A stretch of 64,000 bases of DNA from Notospermus geniculatus (GCA_002633025.1 NMRB01000943.1:50507-114506), one strand, 5' to 3'. Shown: positions 10,550 through 21,493, counted from the first letter of the stretch. The notes: a model not told the origin generated them from the sequence alone. Numbers and translations are program-made.

Positions 10550-11262
10550 AGTATGTTGTGACCTGTCCTTCACATCATCTGAAAGCTGCCAAATGTGTTT
10601 GTAACTATGATCGACAACAGTGTTGTGACATGTTCTTCACATCACCAACAAGCTTTGTAACTATGACTGACAAGAGTTGTGACATGTCCTTCACATCACC
10701 AGCAAGCTTTGTAACTATGGGTATGATTGACAAGAGTCGTGACCTGTCCTTCAGATCACCAACAAGCTTTGTAACTATGATTGACAAAAGTTGTGACCTG
10801 TCCTTCACATCACCAACAAGCTTTGTAACTATGATTGACAAAAGTTGTGACCTGTCCTTCACATCACCAACAAGCTTTGTAACTATGATTGACAAAAGTT
10901 GTGACCTGTCCTTCACATCACCAACAAGCTTTGTAACTATGATTGACAAAAGTTGTGACCTGTCCTTCACATCACCAACAAGCTTTGTAACTATGAATGA
11001 CAAAAGTTGTGACCTGTCCTTCACATCACCAACAAGCTTAGTAACTATGATTGACAAAAGTTGTGACCTGTCCTTCACATCACCAACAAGCTTTGTAACT
11101 ATGATCGACAAGAGTTGTGACCTGTCCTTTACATATCCAGAAAGCTGCCAGTGTGTATGTGACTATCATCAAGAACAGTGTTGTGACCTGTCCTTTACAT
11201 CACCGGAATACAGCCAATGCCATGAAGGTGTATGTCACGATAAACAACATTAGTTGTGTCAG
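10550..11262 (+). repeat. 54-bp minisatellite with open frames on both strands
   Basis: About ten units of 54 bp (TGTGACCTGTCCTTCACATC, then ACCAACAAGCTTTG, then TAACTATGATTGACAAAAG) are nearly identical between about 10740 and 11110. Flanking units on both sides are more diverged and longer, for example with GAAAGCTGCCA-tGTGTTTG. One unit carries a 9-bp insertion near 10716. Because 54 is a multiple of three, the plus strand is open for 231 codons (10558-11253, repeat peptide DLSFTSPTSFVTMIDKSC) and the minus strand for 168 codons. The outer units predict Cys-rich peptides (CQCVCDYHQEQCCDLSF). Satellite origin is the simplest reading. Confidence 0.92.
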
Positions 11263-11862
11263 GTCATTTACATTACCATAAAGCTGGTAAACAAAGCAAG
11301 GCCAGGTGTGTGTGTGAACTGCTGCCGCGGAGTGTGCAAACAAGGTCCACAATTTCAGAGCGGTATATAGACTATGCACCTACGTCAAAATCCTTGCATA
11401 ATTAGCCCATTCATACATAATTATTCATGGGTCTGGAGGGAAACTTTACATCACAAACGTATTAGAAAAGTATTAAATACATGTATTGCAAATTTTGGGA
11501 TAAGATGTAGTTTTATTCTCCAGCATACATACCAGAAAGTAGGAATGATTTTAGAAGTAGTCAACAAAATATTTTGCTTTTGGTGTCATTGACTTCAGTA
11601 ATTTCTAATAAACCTTCCATCCAATATGGCAGCTATAAAAGGCTACACAGGAAGTGACATCACGTGCATACCCTCTCTTGTACAAAGTGCCTAATTGCAT
11701 GCACCAATAAAATGAACAAGCTTGTCACTATAGAAAGGTACATGTATTCAGCCAGTAGTTGAACCATCCACGAGTTAAATCAAACATTCGTATTCTGGTG
11801 AGTCCGTCAGATGTCTATCTTTAGCACAGGAATGCTATCCCCGGTTCCTCATTTCCGTCTAT
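11263..11862. other. No identified feature
   Basis: Unique-looking sequence. It contains CACGTGCA and a TACATGTA word. No gene was identified. Confidence 0.4.
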
Positions 11863-12198
11863 TTGACCATCATCATGTTTAATATTCGTGTTGTGCACTG
11901 CAGTACGATAGCGATGGCCACTTCCCTCATTTGTTTGTTTGGTTTCGTGGGACAAACGCCAAATGACGTCGATGCAAAAATCATTGCACTGAATTATGTC
12001 AAAAAGCGTTTCAGTTCACACATGCCTGAATCATGCATGAGGTACATTGTAAATCACAGCTCGTTGGAATCCACGCTATGCGAAATAACAGAACTTTGGG
12101 CGACAAGGGGCATCTGTGGTCTAAATTATAAATTCGCGACCCATTTGATAAATGGCTTCAAAAATTCCACAATTTGGCCGGCAACGGTTTCATTAGTG
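11863..12198 (+). CDS. Possible small secreted-protein exon, unknown
   Basis: A plus-strand frame opens at 11863, with a second ATG at 11875, and runs 133 codons, but its last ~20 codons lie inside a transposon arm that begins at 12199. The N-terminus contains a hydrophobic stretch (STIAMATSLICLFGFVG) that could be a signal peptide, followed by a polar segment with four or five cysteines (ESCMRYIV, STLCEI, GICGL). I recognise no family. If coding, the true end or a splice donor must lie before or within the transposon arm. It may be chance. Confidence 0.2.
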
Positions 12199-12560
12199 AA
12201 GTTTCGCAAATCTGACGAAACACGAAGTACGAGATACGAAATGGACTTCATTTCCATGACCTAATGTATTTCAGGAGATGGTTGGTACCACATTCGCATG
12301 CTGCAAGGGCGTATGACGTAATTAAAGCCCGATGGAGTTACGGTGTATATTAAACTTTGAAATTTATCTTTCGTTTACGTAGTGGAAATTTAAAAATTCA
12401 AGATGCACCATAACTCTCTCAGTCTTACATGGTATGCTAAAAGACCCACTGGCAGCAGGGACAGTTGTGGTAATAACTATCTCCAGAAATACATTAGGTC
12501 CTGGAAATGAAGTTGAATTTCGTATTTCGTACTTCGTGTTTCGTCAGATTTGCGAAACTT
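12199..12560. mobile_element. Inverted-repeat element with ~82-bp arms (AAGTTTCGCAAATCTGACG)
   Basis: The left arm 12199-12280 and right arm 12479-12560 are reverse complements. They include AAGTTTCGCAAATCTGACG, AACACGAAGTACGA and GACCTAATGTATTTC, with few mismatches. About 200 bp of AT-rich spacer separates them. There is no transposase. The arm overlaps the 3' end of the 11863 frame. Confidence 0.88.
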
Positions 12561-13392
12561 ATGTGAGTGCATGCTTGTAATTCGGAATGTGATTCTCAGG
12601 TTTACCCTCAATTCCGGGTTGAACTTTGCTGTCATTGCTGCCAGCTGAACAGAAACTACATGACCTGACACTGACAGTCCGACACGCGAGTCATTGATTG
12701 ATCCTTGACCAGACTGGGTTGGCTGTATGGCCAGACATGAAGTTAATCACATGGAAATACAACTAAACGGTCAGACAGTAATTCATTCATTCGCTCAGCA
12801 GATGGCCCATTGCCATCCAATGTGTAATTCTAATCACGTACTCTAATCTGACCACTGTTTTACCATAAGGAAAGGAGAAGTATTTTGCCTATTCTGTGGA
12901 TGACTAACTTTGCTACAGGACACAATTAGCTTTGCGAATGATCAAGAGCTGTCTCTTAAACTGGGAAAAAAAAACAAAAAAATCCCTGAATGCTAGAAAC
13001 AGCCCATTGCAGGTGAAACAACCTAGGAGCCAGATAAAGACCATAAAACTGCCAATAGAAAAAAGGCCCATACTCTCAGACAGTCCATGAACCCCATTGG
13101 TCAGTGTAAATGCCAACCTGTTGAGGATAATGATTCCGTAACTCACGATATACCTCGACAAATACAGCTCATAAGCTGAATCGGGCTAGTTCTCTGACCA
13201 TTTGATTAATGGTCTCCATCGTTAGCACCGTCCTAGTTGGCTATGAACGGGAAATCAACACTTTATCCCCAAATATAAGGCCTACCCATTGTCATTAACG
13301 CACACCAAACATGTCGTTAACTTGCCGCTTTCAGTTGGCAACTGGTTGCAATCCAGACAAAGACTGTATCAACCATCTAAAGAAGAGGGCTG
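12561..13392. other. No identified feature
   Basis: Only an A-run near 12965 and short unassigned frames. Nothing supportable. Confidence 0.45.
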
Positions 13393-13518
13393 GGCCCATA
13401 TTCATAAAACTACGTAAGTCTAAGTGTGACACCGTCTAAGTGTGACACTTATCCTTTGTTCAACACAAAATATATATCTATCACACTTTGACTTGAGTAT
13501 GTTTATGAATATGGACCC
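13393..13518. mobile_element. MITE of the GGGCCCATATTCATAAAA family, copy 1
   Basis: The left end is GGGCCCATATTCATAAAACT and the right end TTTATGAATATGGACCC. Inner arms share TAAGTCTAAGTGTGACAC-like words. The 126-bp element has no frame of its own, though the unassigned frame 13442-13819 begins inside it. Paralogues lie at 24342, 45608 and 54306, with a relative at 29618. Confidence 0.85.
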
Positions 13519-14751
13519 ATCAGCAGGTTCCAATCTACCGTCTCAGAAAAGTGCACTGCTGACTCAACAACATCAGAGGAGACCGGGCGTCCGAGACACA
13601 GCCAATTGTGAATGTAGAGATGGTGAGGAAATACCTAGTGAACACATCCGACAAACCTGTTCCCTGATGACGAGTCGACAGGAACCGACCACACTGGAGA
13701 CAAAGCTGTCCGGAACGGCAGAGGATCTCCGGCAGACGGCATGTTTGTCCGACAAGATCTACGTGTCTGATGGTCAATACCGAAGCAGAACGAGTTGGCA
13801 GTATATAACCAGAATATGAACCAGCAGCTTTTGCCCGCTGTAGTTCGTTACCTCTAGAAAAAAGCTTGGTTAGGGATGCTGAATCCAAACTGACGCTCAG
13901 GGCTAAAATAGATCGGTAAAAAGTGCACGTTGCAAGTTGTGGTTACGGTTCGAGTGAATTTCCAATTGGTGAGATCGAATGTACCGCAAGTAGCACTGCA
14001 GGTCGCCTGCAATCTGCATTTTGTAGCGACCGGAAAAAATGCAAAAAAGCTGTGTGGAATTTGTGGACATGAAATTCAAATTTTCGACGAGCTCGGACCT
14101 TTCAAATGTAAATGCAAATAACACTTTACGTTTACTGTTTTCCTGTTTATTGTGCGAAATTCTGCACACACGTCAGAAATGTTGTTACAGCACATGAGTT
14201 GCTGCAACAACAAAAATTACTTCCGCGAAAGATAACGTCGACATGAAAAGTTCCAATCAAGGACCCAATGGTTCGACACATCATGGAACTCGACGTCCAA
14301 AACCTAACTCGTATGTGGTAATGTAATTGAAGTAGAGGTGCAAGGTCTTACCCCCTCACAACAGACCAACGGCCAGATCTGTTCATCCAACGGTACCCAA
14401 AGGACTCGCGTCAACAGTTGAACACCATCGCTCCAATGCTGACACATGAAACCGGGTGGACTACAATGCGAGTGTGTGACTACTGATTAGCGTTTGGCAA
14501 GTCGTGGTACAGATAGGGTCTTGCCCCTGGGAGCGACACTTTCTCCGAAGAAACCTTGATGATTTCTGCTTAGACAGTGACAGCGAAGGGAGAGACCTGG
14601 GAAGTCGAATGGGACCACTCAAGCTGGCGTTGGTGGCATGTCCACTTTCTGTCATGGTGTGTACAGTCGGTGACTTTCTGAATGCCCTGTGATGCCAGTT
14701 GATACTAGAATGTCTGTAGTCATTCATTCATCCATTTACCTCAATCATTTA
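13519..14751. other. Unassigned DNA; possible exon-like frame to 13819
   Basis: The plus frame continuing from the preceding MITE to a stop at 13819 is richer in G+C than its surroundings and predicts a polar peptide (RPGVRDTANCECRDGEE). No domain is recognised. 13820-14751 contains only short unassigned frames. Confidence 0.25.
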
Positions 14752-14759
14752 CCCTCGGA

Positions 14760-14854
14760 CATCCGCCCACCACAGGGCCTTGGTCTCGCACCTCTTCATA
14801 TGCTGTGGGAGCGTATGAAGAGGAGCGAGGCCAAAGCCCTGCGGTTGGAGGATG
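14760..14854. mobile_element. 95-bp hairpin MITE with perfect 8-bp target duplication, copy 1
   Basis: The element runs from CATCCGCCCACCACAGGGC to GCGGTTGGAGGATG. The arms (about 43 bp) pair through CTTGGTCTCG, CCTCTTCATA and their complements. The flanks are CCCTCGGA at 14752-14759 and again at 14855-14862, an exact 8-bp duplication. Two further copies (21494, 56719) also have 8-bp flanks, which places the family among 8-bp-duplicating superfamilies such as hAT. Non-coding. Confidence 0.93.
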
Positions 14855-14862
14855 CCCTCGGA

Positions 14863-15177
14863 GGCCCAACAGCTGAGGGATGCATCAAGACCAATAATCA
14901 TACGAAAGCAGCTTCGATTGTACAAGTATCCTCAGGCATTTGTCAAGAGTTCAGTGACTGACCCAAAGACTGGACAGATGGATTGCCGACAGTACTTGTC
15001 TGTGACCGGAGGCACGTATCACCTCATCCTCAGTTGAAACGGTGAGAGAAGCAAAGCTCTGAGTGAACACTTCTGATACCATGTATACCATGTCATTCTA
15101 ATTACAAATCCATTTTCCTACGCGAAATCACTCGCGCAAAATAGGCCAATCGGCAAAAAAGAATAAAATGTGGTGTG
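14863..15177. other. Unassigned DNA with one exon-like frame
   Basis: The plus frame 14852-15037 continues from the MITE end and predicts RDASRPIIIRKQLRLYKYPQ and SSVTDPKTGQMDCRQYLSV before a stop. The composition looks protein-like, but I recognise no family. Low confidence. Confidence 0.2.
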
Positions 15178-15186
15178 TTTCAGGGT

Positions 15187-15346
15187 CGGTGGATATCCAA
15201 AATAAAGTACAAAGAGCGACACACAAAATGATATAATAAGAAAAGTCGGCTTCGAATCTTGCAAAATTTTCTGTAATCTCTACAAGAAAGTGCATGAGGA
15301 AGACGTAAATTTGTAAGATTCGGAGACGACTTTTCTTATTATATTA
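15187..15346. mobile_element. Degenerate retroelement tail in inverted arrangement, 9-bp flanking repeat
   Basis: Contains the tail word GCGACACACAAAATGATATA shared with the copies at 33.6, 45.7 and 54.9 kb. Inverted arms (about 15232-15266 and 15308-15346) share TATAATAAGAAAAGTCG and GAATCTT. Between them is GTGCATGAGGAAGAC, a relic of the CCTGAAGAAGACC motif that has lost its stem. TTTCAGGGT flanks both sides (15178-15186, 15347-15355), a possible target duplication. Confidence 0.6.
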
Positions 15347-15370
15347 TTTCAGGGTGGATAGGTTGTAAAT

Positions 15371-15768
15371 TGAGAACTTTCACAAAGACCTCGAAACTGC
15401 AACGCCAACATCAGTTCTATCCTTTTGTTCGGTGCTCTCTTCGTGGCATCGAACAACGCGACTGACACGCGTTGGCGTTTCGGGGGCTTCGCGAAAGCTG
15501 TCTGACAATAGAAAATTTTCGTAAAGCCCCCGAAAGGGAACACCAATAACCCCATTGTTCGATGCCACGAACAGAGTACCGAACAAAAGGACAGACGTCC
15601 ACGTTGGAGATTCGGGGGCTTTGCAAGGACTCTAGAGAGTTTTTGCAAAGCCCTCGAAACGCCAACGCGAACGTCTATCCTTTTGTTCGGTGCTCTCTTC
15701 GTGGCAGTCGAGCAATGGGTTTGGCGTTCGCGTTGGCGTTTCGGGGTCTTTGCGAAAACTCCCTTCTG
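15371..15768. mobile_element. Three abutting MITEs of the GTTTTCGCAAAGCCCCCG family (+,-,+)
   Basis: Copy A (about 15371-15508) and copy C (about 15634-15768) carry the centre TTTTGTTCGGTGCTCTCTTC in plus orientation. Copy B (about 15508-15633) carries its complement (GATGCCACGAACAG). Each copy is bounded by arms such as AAAGCCCCCGAAA and TTTCGGGGGCTTTGC. The overlapping frame 15349-15888 and others are translations of these repeats. Head-to-tail and tail-to-tail packing with no spacer suggests recombination or insertion into one another. Confidence 0.88.
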
Positions 15769-17051
15769 TAGAGTTCGACCCCGAATTGATGCGTTATTCA
15801 TAAAAGAACGGGCAGTTACCCAGTGATTTCTCGTACGAAAAAAATGGGATTCATAACTGACAACCCTGACAATGATACTACGATTCAACTCTCCATTTCA
15901 TTCAATATTTCTCGCGTACAACATCACAATCCTGGGGTCTTTTGCAAAAAAACACTGCAAAGGCCTGAACCTGCATTCATGCCAATATTTTGTTTACTAC
16001 GATAGGGTTAATTAACACTTCTCCAATAACCTGTACACGTCTGAACTCATCACACCATTGACATGTTACAAGGTTTTATTGATGTGTTAAATATAGCAGA
16101 AAGAAAAATTCCCAGGTTTCAGGAGAATAAATATAGAACGCATTGATTAGTGTTCATAACACACGAAGCAATCTGAATTGATCAAAGATCTGAATACAGA
16201 TAATCACCATCCTGCGTCCAGGTTCACCATTGATTGAGGTAGGCTTTAAAATACTACTGCTGGCCCGTTCCTTTCAACTGAACCAGACGTAAAGCTGATA
16301 CTACACCAATTATGCTAAACTTCATTTTCTATGAAACATGCTCTCCAGGGGTTGCCCACCCTTTTAACAATTCCACATCTCCTCTAATTGCGAAACAAAA
16401 TACTGCTACTAGAAATTAATATTCTATTGCAAACGATAGGTCATCTCTAAGGTGCTGACGACGGTCTTTTGTGATTAATTGCTAAAGCGTCTGGTTTGAT
16501 AATTAGAAATGGCTGCCGGATCACGCAGTGTTGTGTTGACGATGAAGAAAAACGGGCTGATGCATAACAAATTAGAATCGGCAGGGAAGATAGGAACATG
16601 TGCTATTTTACCCACGCGAGCTCTCTCTTCCCTTGTAATTGCCACTTACTGTCAAATACTGTCTTCAAACTGTCCCTCTACGCCTCCAACGTTAGTGCAG
16701 CGTAAAATGTACTAGGCGGATCTGAATATACATGGAGTAGAGCTCTGCCTGCAGTTTTTTCAATGTGCGCTGAAAACTTGGGCTTGATTCTTTGAAGTAC
16801 GTACCAGGCAAGCATTTTGGGGACCTTCACGAGGTTATGATACCGCTACCTCCACTCTCCTATTCAATACAGAGGGGCAAAAACACAATTTTCTGTCCGG
16901 TACCATAAGAACTGTTTACAGGATGAAACTCCCAGATTTTTATACCACCATACACTGTCAAATTTTGCATGAAATTTTCTGAAAATGCTTACAGGGGCCC
17001 TTCATGTCCTGGATCGAAGACGGAGACGAAGACGGAATGCCGCGCTCAATG
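15769..17051. other. No identified feature
   Basis: About 1.3 kb of AT-rich DNA. GAAGACGGAGACGAAGACGG at about 17018-17037 is purine-rich and simple. No gene was identified. Confidence 0.45.
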
Positions 17052-17206
17052 GGGAGGTTTTGAAATCAAACGATAAACGTAAACCTTACGACAACGTTAT
17101 TTTTCATACTACGTGTATACATTAAGCAGATTTTATATTGCATTTTCGGTACAAAAATAACGTTGTCGCTAACGTTTACGTTTATAGTTTGATTTCCAAA
17201 CCTCCC
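17052..17206 (+). mobile_element. MITE of the AACGTT family, copy 2
   Basis: The ends are GGGAGGTTTTGAAATCAAAC and the complementary right end closing in AAACCTCCC. The interior carries GACAACGTTATTTTTCATAC and GCATTTTCGGTAC, as in copies 3 and 4. The right flank is TA. The left flank reads TG, perhaps a mutated TA. 155 bp, non-coding. Confidence 0.92.
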
Positions 17207-17715
17207 TAATATTGCAATTACGCCATCCAACATGTCAATCAATTCAACTTTTATGCCCAATTTTACATGTACGTTGTCAGTACCAGAATGTGTACAGCAA
17301 TACGCTGCTGCAATAAGTGGCACTTTATTCTACAGGCAGCTGCTGAGAAAACCGTTGTCACGCCCAGTTACAGATGTGCAGAGAATCATCATCAGATCCT
17401 TGTGAACAGCACACAGTTGTTGATAGTGAGCAACCGATCGCTCTTTGCAGAGCAGCTGTGTGAGCTGTGTTAAAGCCCATCAGTATTGAATTTCGCGGTA
17501 TTTGCAAAGTCCTAAGAGAATGCAGGTAGCCTTGTGAATGCCCCCAAAAATGCTTGCCGGACACGTACTCCAGAGAATCAAGACCTAGTTTTCAGCACAC
17601 GTGGAAAAACTGTAGGCAGTGCTCTATATTCAGATAGAGCATATACATTTTACACCACGGTACACTTATATCGTCGACGAACTGAAGCACTTTCTGAATA
17701 GGGAACCCCGATCAC
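17207..17715. other. No identified feature
   Basis: Nothing supportable apart from short chance frames. Confidence 0.45.
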
Positions 17716-17891
17716 GCAGACCACGCGAGAATATACGCGTGGGTTTGAACTGATAGTACAACGACGCCACCTATTATTCATGACGATTCAAGGTGTGATT
17801 GGCCGTGCTTGGTGAACCGCATCTCTCGAACAATGAGCCTCTATAGGTGTCACGTCTGCTCTATCAGTCTCACGTGACCAATTGGCGCTCC
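17716..17891 (+). repeat. ~175-bp dispersed repeat, copy 1 (paralogue at 22599)
   Basis: Begins GCAGACCACGCGAGAATATA and continues with CGCGTGGGTTTGAACT, TTATTCATGACGATTCAAGG and ATCTCTCGAACAATGAGCC, all repeated in order at 22599-22771. The start contains the palindromic CCACGCG/CGCGTGG. No terminal inverted repeats or target duplications were recognised, so the class is unknown. Confidence 0.88.
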
Positions 17892-19276
17892 CCATTGAAC
17901 ATAGTGTGGCTTTAAACTTCTACAGCGAGAAATCAAGATGCAATTCAATGGGAACGGTACATTTCTATCACTGTATCATACATGTAGATCATCGTAGAAT
18001 GACACGGTATCATGCTGTCCAGCTTGTTTGCCTGCTTCCCCAGCATTCAAAAAGCCGACATCACATTTACATGTATGTGCATGTACATTTAATGTACACT
18101 GATGCCACTCTTGACGATGTTTTCACTGGTGTGTCATCAGATCAACAGGTTATCATCCTCACTCTAAATGACCATAAAGTACATGTACTTATTGATTAAC
18201 AATCAGATGTATTGACAGACAACGACCACTTTCTATTGATTGATTTGTACTTTGGATTTTCTGTTGTGGCTTCACTTGAATGATGGACACGTATTCAAAG
18301 TAACTTTGGTCGCAGTTGATTTGTTGTAAAGAAAGAAATCATTGATGGGATGTATTGATGAGAACACCATCATTACCAAGATACGATAAATCAACGTGCC
18401 AGTCTTAAGCCTTGCTTATGTCGCCCTACGCTGTGATAGAAATAGCGTCAACAAGTTGCAACTGGTAACTTACATGTATGTCGCCACCGAGTAGAAAAAT
18501 ACCGATCGGTCGCAACTACCTGGAACTAGTTTATCGCCGTCTTTTGAGTGCTTATGTCGACACAGATTTCTTTTGATTTTAAGTACATGTAACGTGGTGA
18601 TTCGACGCTCATGTGATCAGTCAAAATGGCGCCGTCGTGTTAAGGTCACGTGGAATGTAAAGCGATTTTCATTGGCTGTCTCCTCAGTATACCGGTTCCT
18701 CGCTATCGTGGGCGCGCTTATGTCGACTATGATTAAAGCAGATACAGTTGTCAAATAGTCGTCAACTAGTCGCTGAAGTTGAACACGTGCGATTTTCAGG
18801 ATCTGGATGTTTTTAGTTTGCAACTAGTTACTCGCTGACGCCCGAGAGCTTATNCATTACATGATCACCGTCACGGGTTGTTTTCTGTTAGGTGCAGGTC
18901 CATAAACTGCAATCAACAGCTTCCTTGGGAATAGAGTAATTATTAAATGCTATAGATTATAGTAAGGTGTGATATGTGATATTGCATGGTAACAGCACAC
19001 ATGTATGTCCTCACCATGGTTTAGAAGACAAAGCTAGGAACATACAGGACGGAGCTTCTACTGGGAGACCTTGGGAGCGCCGAAAGTTAGGCTGGAGTTG
19101 TGGTTCTAGAGGACGGCCCTATGTGGAAACCAAATTGCTTCCCCAAGCAGTACAAGAACGTCCTTCTTTAGGCCATCTCTGTATCATGCCAATGTACATG
19201 TATATGTACATAAAACCAGGAGGAGATTACCTCCTAGAACATATCCCACGGCCCAGGCGAGTTCCGCCTTAAACTT
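17892..19276. other. Unassigned DNA; ACATGTAC microsatellite-like words
   Basis: Around 18066-18100 and 19194-19210 there are short ACATGTATGTGCATGTAC-type runs. Words such as TTGCAACTRGTWAC occur near 18456 and 18820 in direct orientation. One ambiguous base lies near 18854. No gene was identified. Confidence 0.4.
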
Positions 19277-19557
19277 CACTGTTAGAAAAAACAGAGGATT
19301 TTACAGAACATTCCTGAAGCAGAGTTTCAGGACGTGATCTGTAAAATTACAGACTCAAAAAAATGTTGACAGAGACTTGACTGGGGGCTGACCAAATTAT
19401 ATTTTAATACGTTCTCAGAAAGCATCATTCTGGACAGTCCAATTGAGTCCAACTAACACAGGAACACATAAATCACACCATATGTAAATTTATAGAAGTT
19501 CCTGAAACTCTGCTGCAGGCAATTTCTGTAAAAATATTACAAAAATTTCTAACAGTG
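19277..19557. mobile_element. CACTGTTAGAAAA-ended MITE, copy 1
   Basis: The left end is CACTGTTAGAAAAAACAGAG and the right end AAATTTCTAACAGTG. Inner arms share TTCCTGAARCWSAGTTTCAGG-type words. 281 bp. The partner copy at 58274-58526 has the same ends. CACTG...CAGTG termini recall CACTA/Chapaev-like elements, but no target duplication could be read, so the superfamily is open. Confidence 0.85.
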
Positions 19558-19825
19558 TTCCTCTGAGACGACCAGTTTTGCGTTGACAGATGCGATATAA
19601 TGCCAATGGGTGCACCCCAAAACTGGTCTTGAACACTTGTAGGTACTCTCACTCACAGACTTTTCAAGATACTGAGATGCGAAAAAAATTACGAAGGGAA
19701 GATCGTGGAATGAGGTTAGTACAAAACCTAATACGACATTCTTTTGTTGTGGCATCTTAGAAATGTGGGAAAACTGATCAAGACTCGGTTCTGTAAGTTG
19801 TAAAACCTTAGAAAGGTGAACAACA
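19558..19825. other. No identified feature
   Basis: Short unassigned stretch between the CACTG element and the next frame. Confidence 0.5.
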
Positions 19826-20150
19826 ATGATTAACTGCTGCCTTTATTACATTCATCAATTACACCCGAATGAATTACTGGGAAAATTCATCAAATGGCCC
19901 AGTCACTCTGGCAATGAAACTGCCCAGCAAAAATGGCTGCAAATTAAACTGTTGCTGAAAAGTAATGAATTGGACAATGTGGAGAAGACGAGAGCGCTCC
20001 AGGACTACAAGCTGCTTGCTGCTGCAGAAAGATTTTTGATTGCTGTACAAGTGGAAGGAAGTGGAAGAGGAAATGCCTTGAAGCGGTCTTTCGTCTGTTC
20101 AATAGATGAAGTGCAAAGGATTTCCGTAGTTTGTCTTCGAAGCCAGATGA
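19826..20150 (+). CDS. Possible coding exon, unknown protein
   Basis: An open plus frame starts at 19826 and reads a plausible soluble helical sequence (ALQDYKLLAAAERFLIAVQ; QQKWLQIKLLLKSNELDNVE) before running into the 32-bp minisatellite at about 20150. It does not resemble the repeats. A GTGGAAG or similar would be the only nearby donor. I do not recognise the protein. It may be an exon whose 3' side has been overrun by the minisatellite, or chance. Confidence 0.22.
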
Positions 20151-20862
20151 GAATGCTTCATTTGCAGGCGTTGGCCTGGGAGAGCACTACTGTACTTGCA
20201 GGTGTCGGTGAGGGGAGAATACGTCACTTGCAAGTGGCCTTGGGAATGCTTCTTTGCATGTGAAGTTCAGGAGAGAATGCTTCACTTGCAGGTGTTGGTA
20301 AGGGTAGAATGCTTCACTTGCAGGTGTTGGTCAGGGTAGAATGCTTCACTTGCAGCTGATATTGGTCAGGGGAAAATGCTTCACCTTGCAGGTATACTTG
20401 CAGGTGTCGGTGAGGGGAGAATGCGCCACGTGCAATGGTCTTGGGAATGCTTCTTTGCAGGTGAAGTTCAGGAGAGAATGCTTCACTTGCAGGTGTTGGT
20501 CAGGAAAGAATGCTTCACTTGCAGGTGTTGGTCAGGAGAGAATGCTTCACTTGCAGGTGTTGGTCAGGTGAGAATGCTTCACTTGCACCTGGTTTATGTT
20601 AGGGGGAATCTTTACTTGCAGGTGTTGGTCAGGTGCCGGTGAGAATCTTCACCTGCAGGTGGTCTGGGGAATGCTTCTTTTGCAGGTGTAGTTCAGGGGA
20701 TAATGCTTAAATTGCAGGTGGTTTGGGGAGTGCTTCTTTTGCAGGTGTAGTTCAGGGGAGGATGCTTCACTTGCAGGTGGTTTGGGGAATGCTTTTTTGC
20801 AGATGTAGGTCAGGGGAGAATGCTTCACTTGAAGGTGTTGGGGGAGGACCTCAGGAGAATGA
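20150..20862 (+). repeat. 32-bp minisatellite with ~198-bp higher-order period
   Basis: The basic unit is GAATGCTTCACTTGCAGGTG followed by TTGGTCAGGAGA (32 bp), in about 18-20 diverged copies. A longer block (GGTGTCGGTGAGGGGAGAAT ... CTTGGGAATGCTTCTTTGCA) recurs at about 20205 and 20403, giving a higher-order period near 198 bp. The frames 20341-20571, 20376-20642 and 20649-20903 are translations of the repeat. Confidence 0.92.
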
Positions 20863-21485
20863 AAAGCACGCGAGACAAATTTATTAAACTCAGATAAAGT
20901 CATGTCATTGTTATTGTGTGGTCATCATTTGCATTGGTCTACAAATGCAGCAAATCTTGAAGAATGTGAAGGACTTGCTGACAGGAATTATATGGGTGTG
21001 GCACAACCAGCATAAATTTGAACGATCCAGTAACAGGCAAAAACAAATGCCACGTTCTAAATGTTATAGAGAACAGAAAATAGCAAAGAATCTTTATCAG
21101 TCATTATGCCATGATTTCTCACAAATGACTGTGACATTTTAATTTCCTTTCCAGTTGTTGATTAATTGCCAAGCTTAATTACTCTAATTAGCAAACATCA
21201 ATCAAAATGACTACATTATAAGCAACACCAGATACCCTACTTGCAATTGATGACTTCCCCTTGGTATGCTTTTATGGACCATGATTACCGGAACTTAGTT
21301 TAACTACGTTCAATTGGTAGGCCAAAAAATGTGGAAGATATAAGGCGAGAGCACGTACATGTAGGTACAAACTGGTGGTTGATTTGAGTAGATATGCAGT
21401 TTGTTGAAACTGGTGAGTGAAAGCTTACTTCCATTCCGTTTCGAATATTGATAAAACTGTGACTGTGGTTCCTCTGACAAAGACC
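20863..21485. other. No identified feature
   Basis: AT-rich DNA. No gene or repeat recognised. Confidence 0.45.
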
Positions 21486-21493
21486 CATCGATC

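Noticed and set aside
10550-11262. CRISPR-like array of regular repeats
   Set aside because: Units are contiguous 54-bp tandem copies without unique spacers, and the sequence is eukaryotic in character.
15349-15888. 179-codon minus frame
   Set aside because: It is a read-through of three abutting MITEs. The same peptide pieces recur wherever the family occurs.
18440-18850. Inverted-repeat element with GTTGCAACTGG ends
   Set aside because: The matching words near 18456 and 18820 are in direct rather than inverted orientation and are too short.
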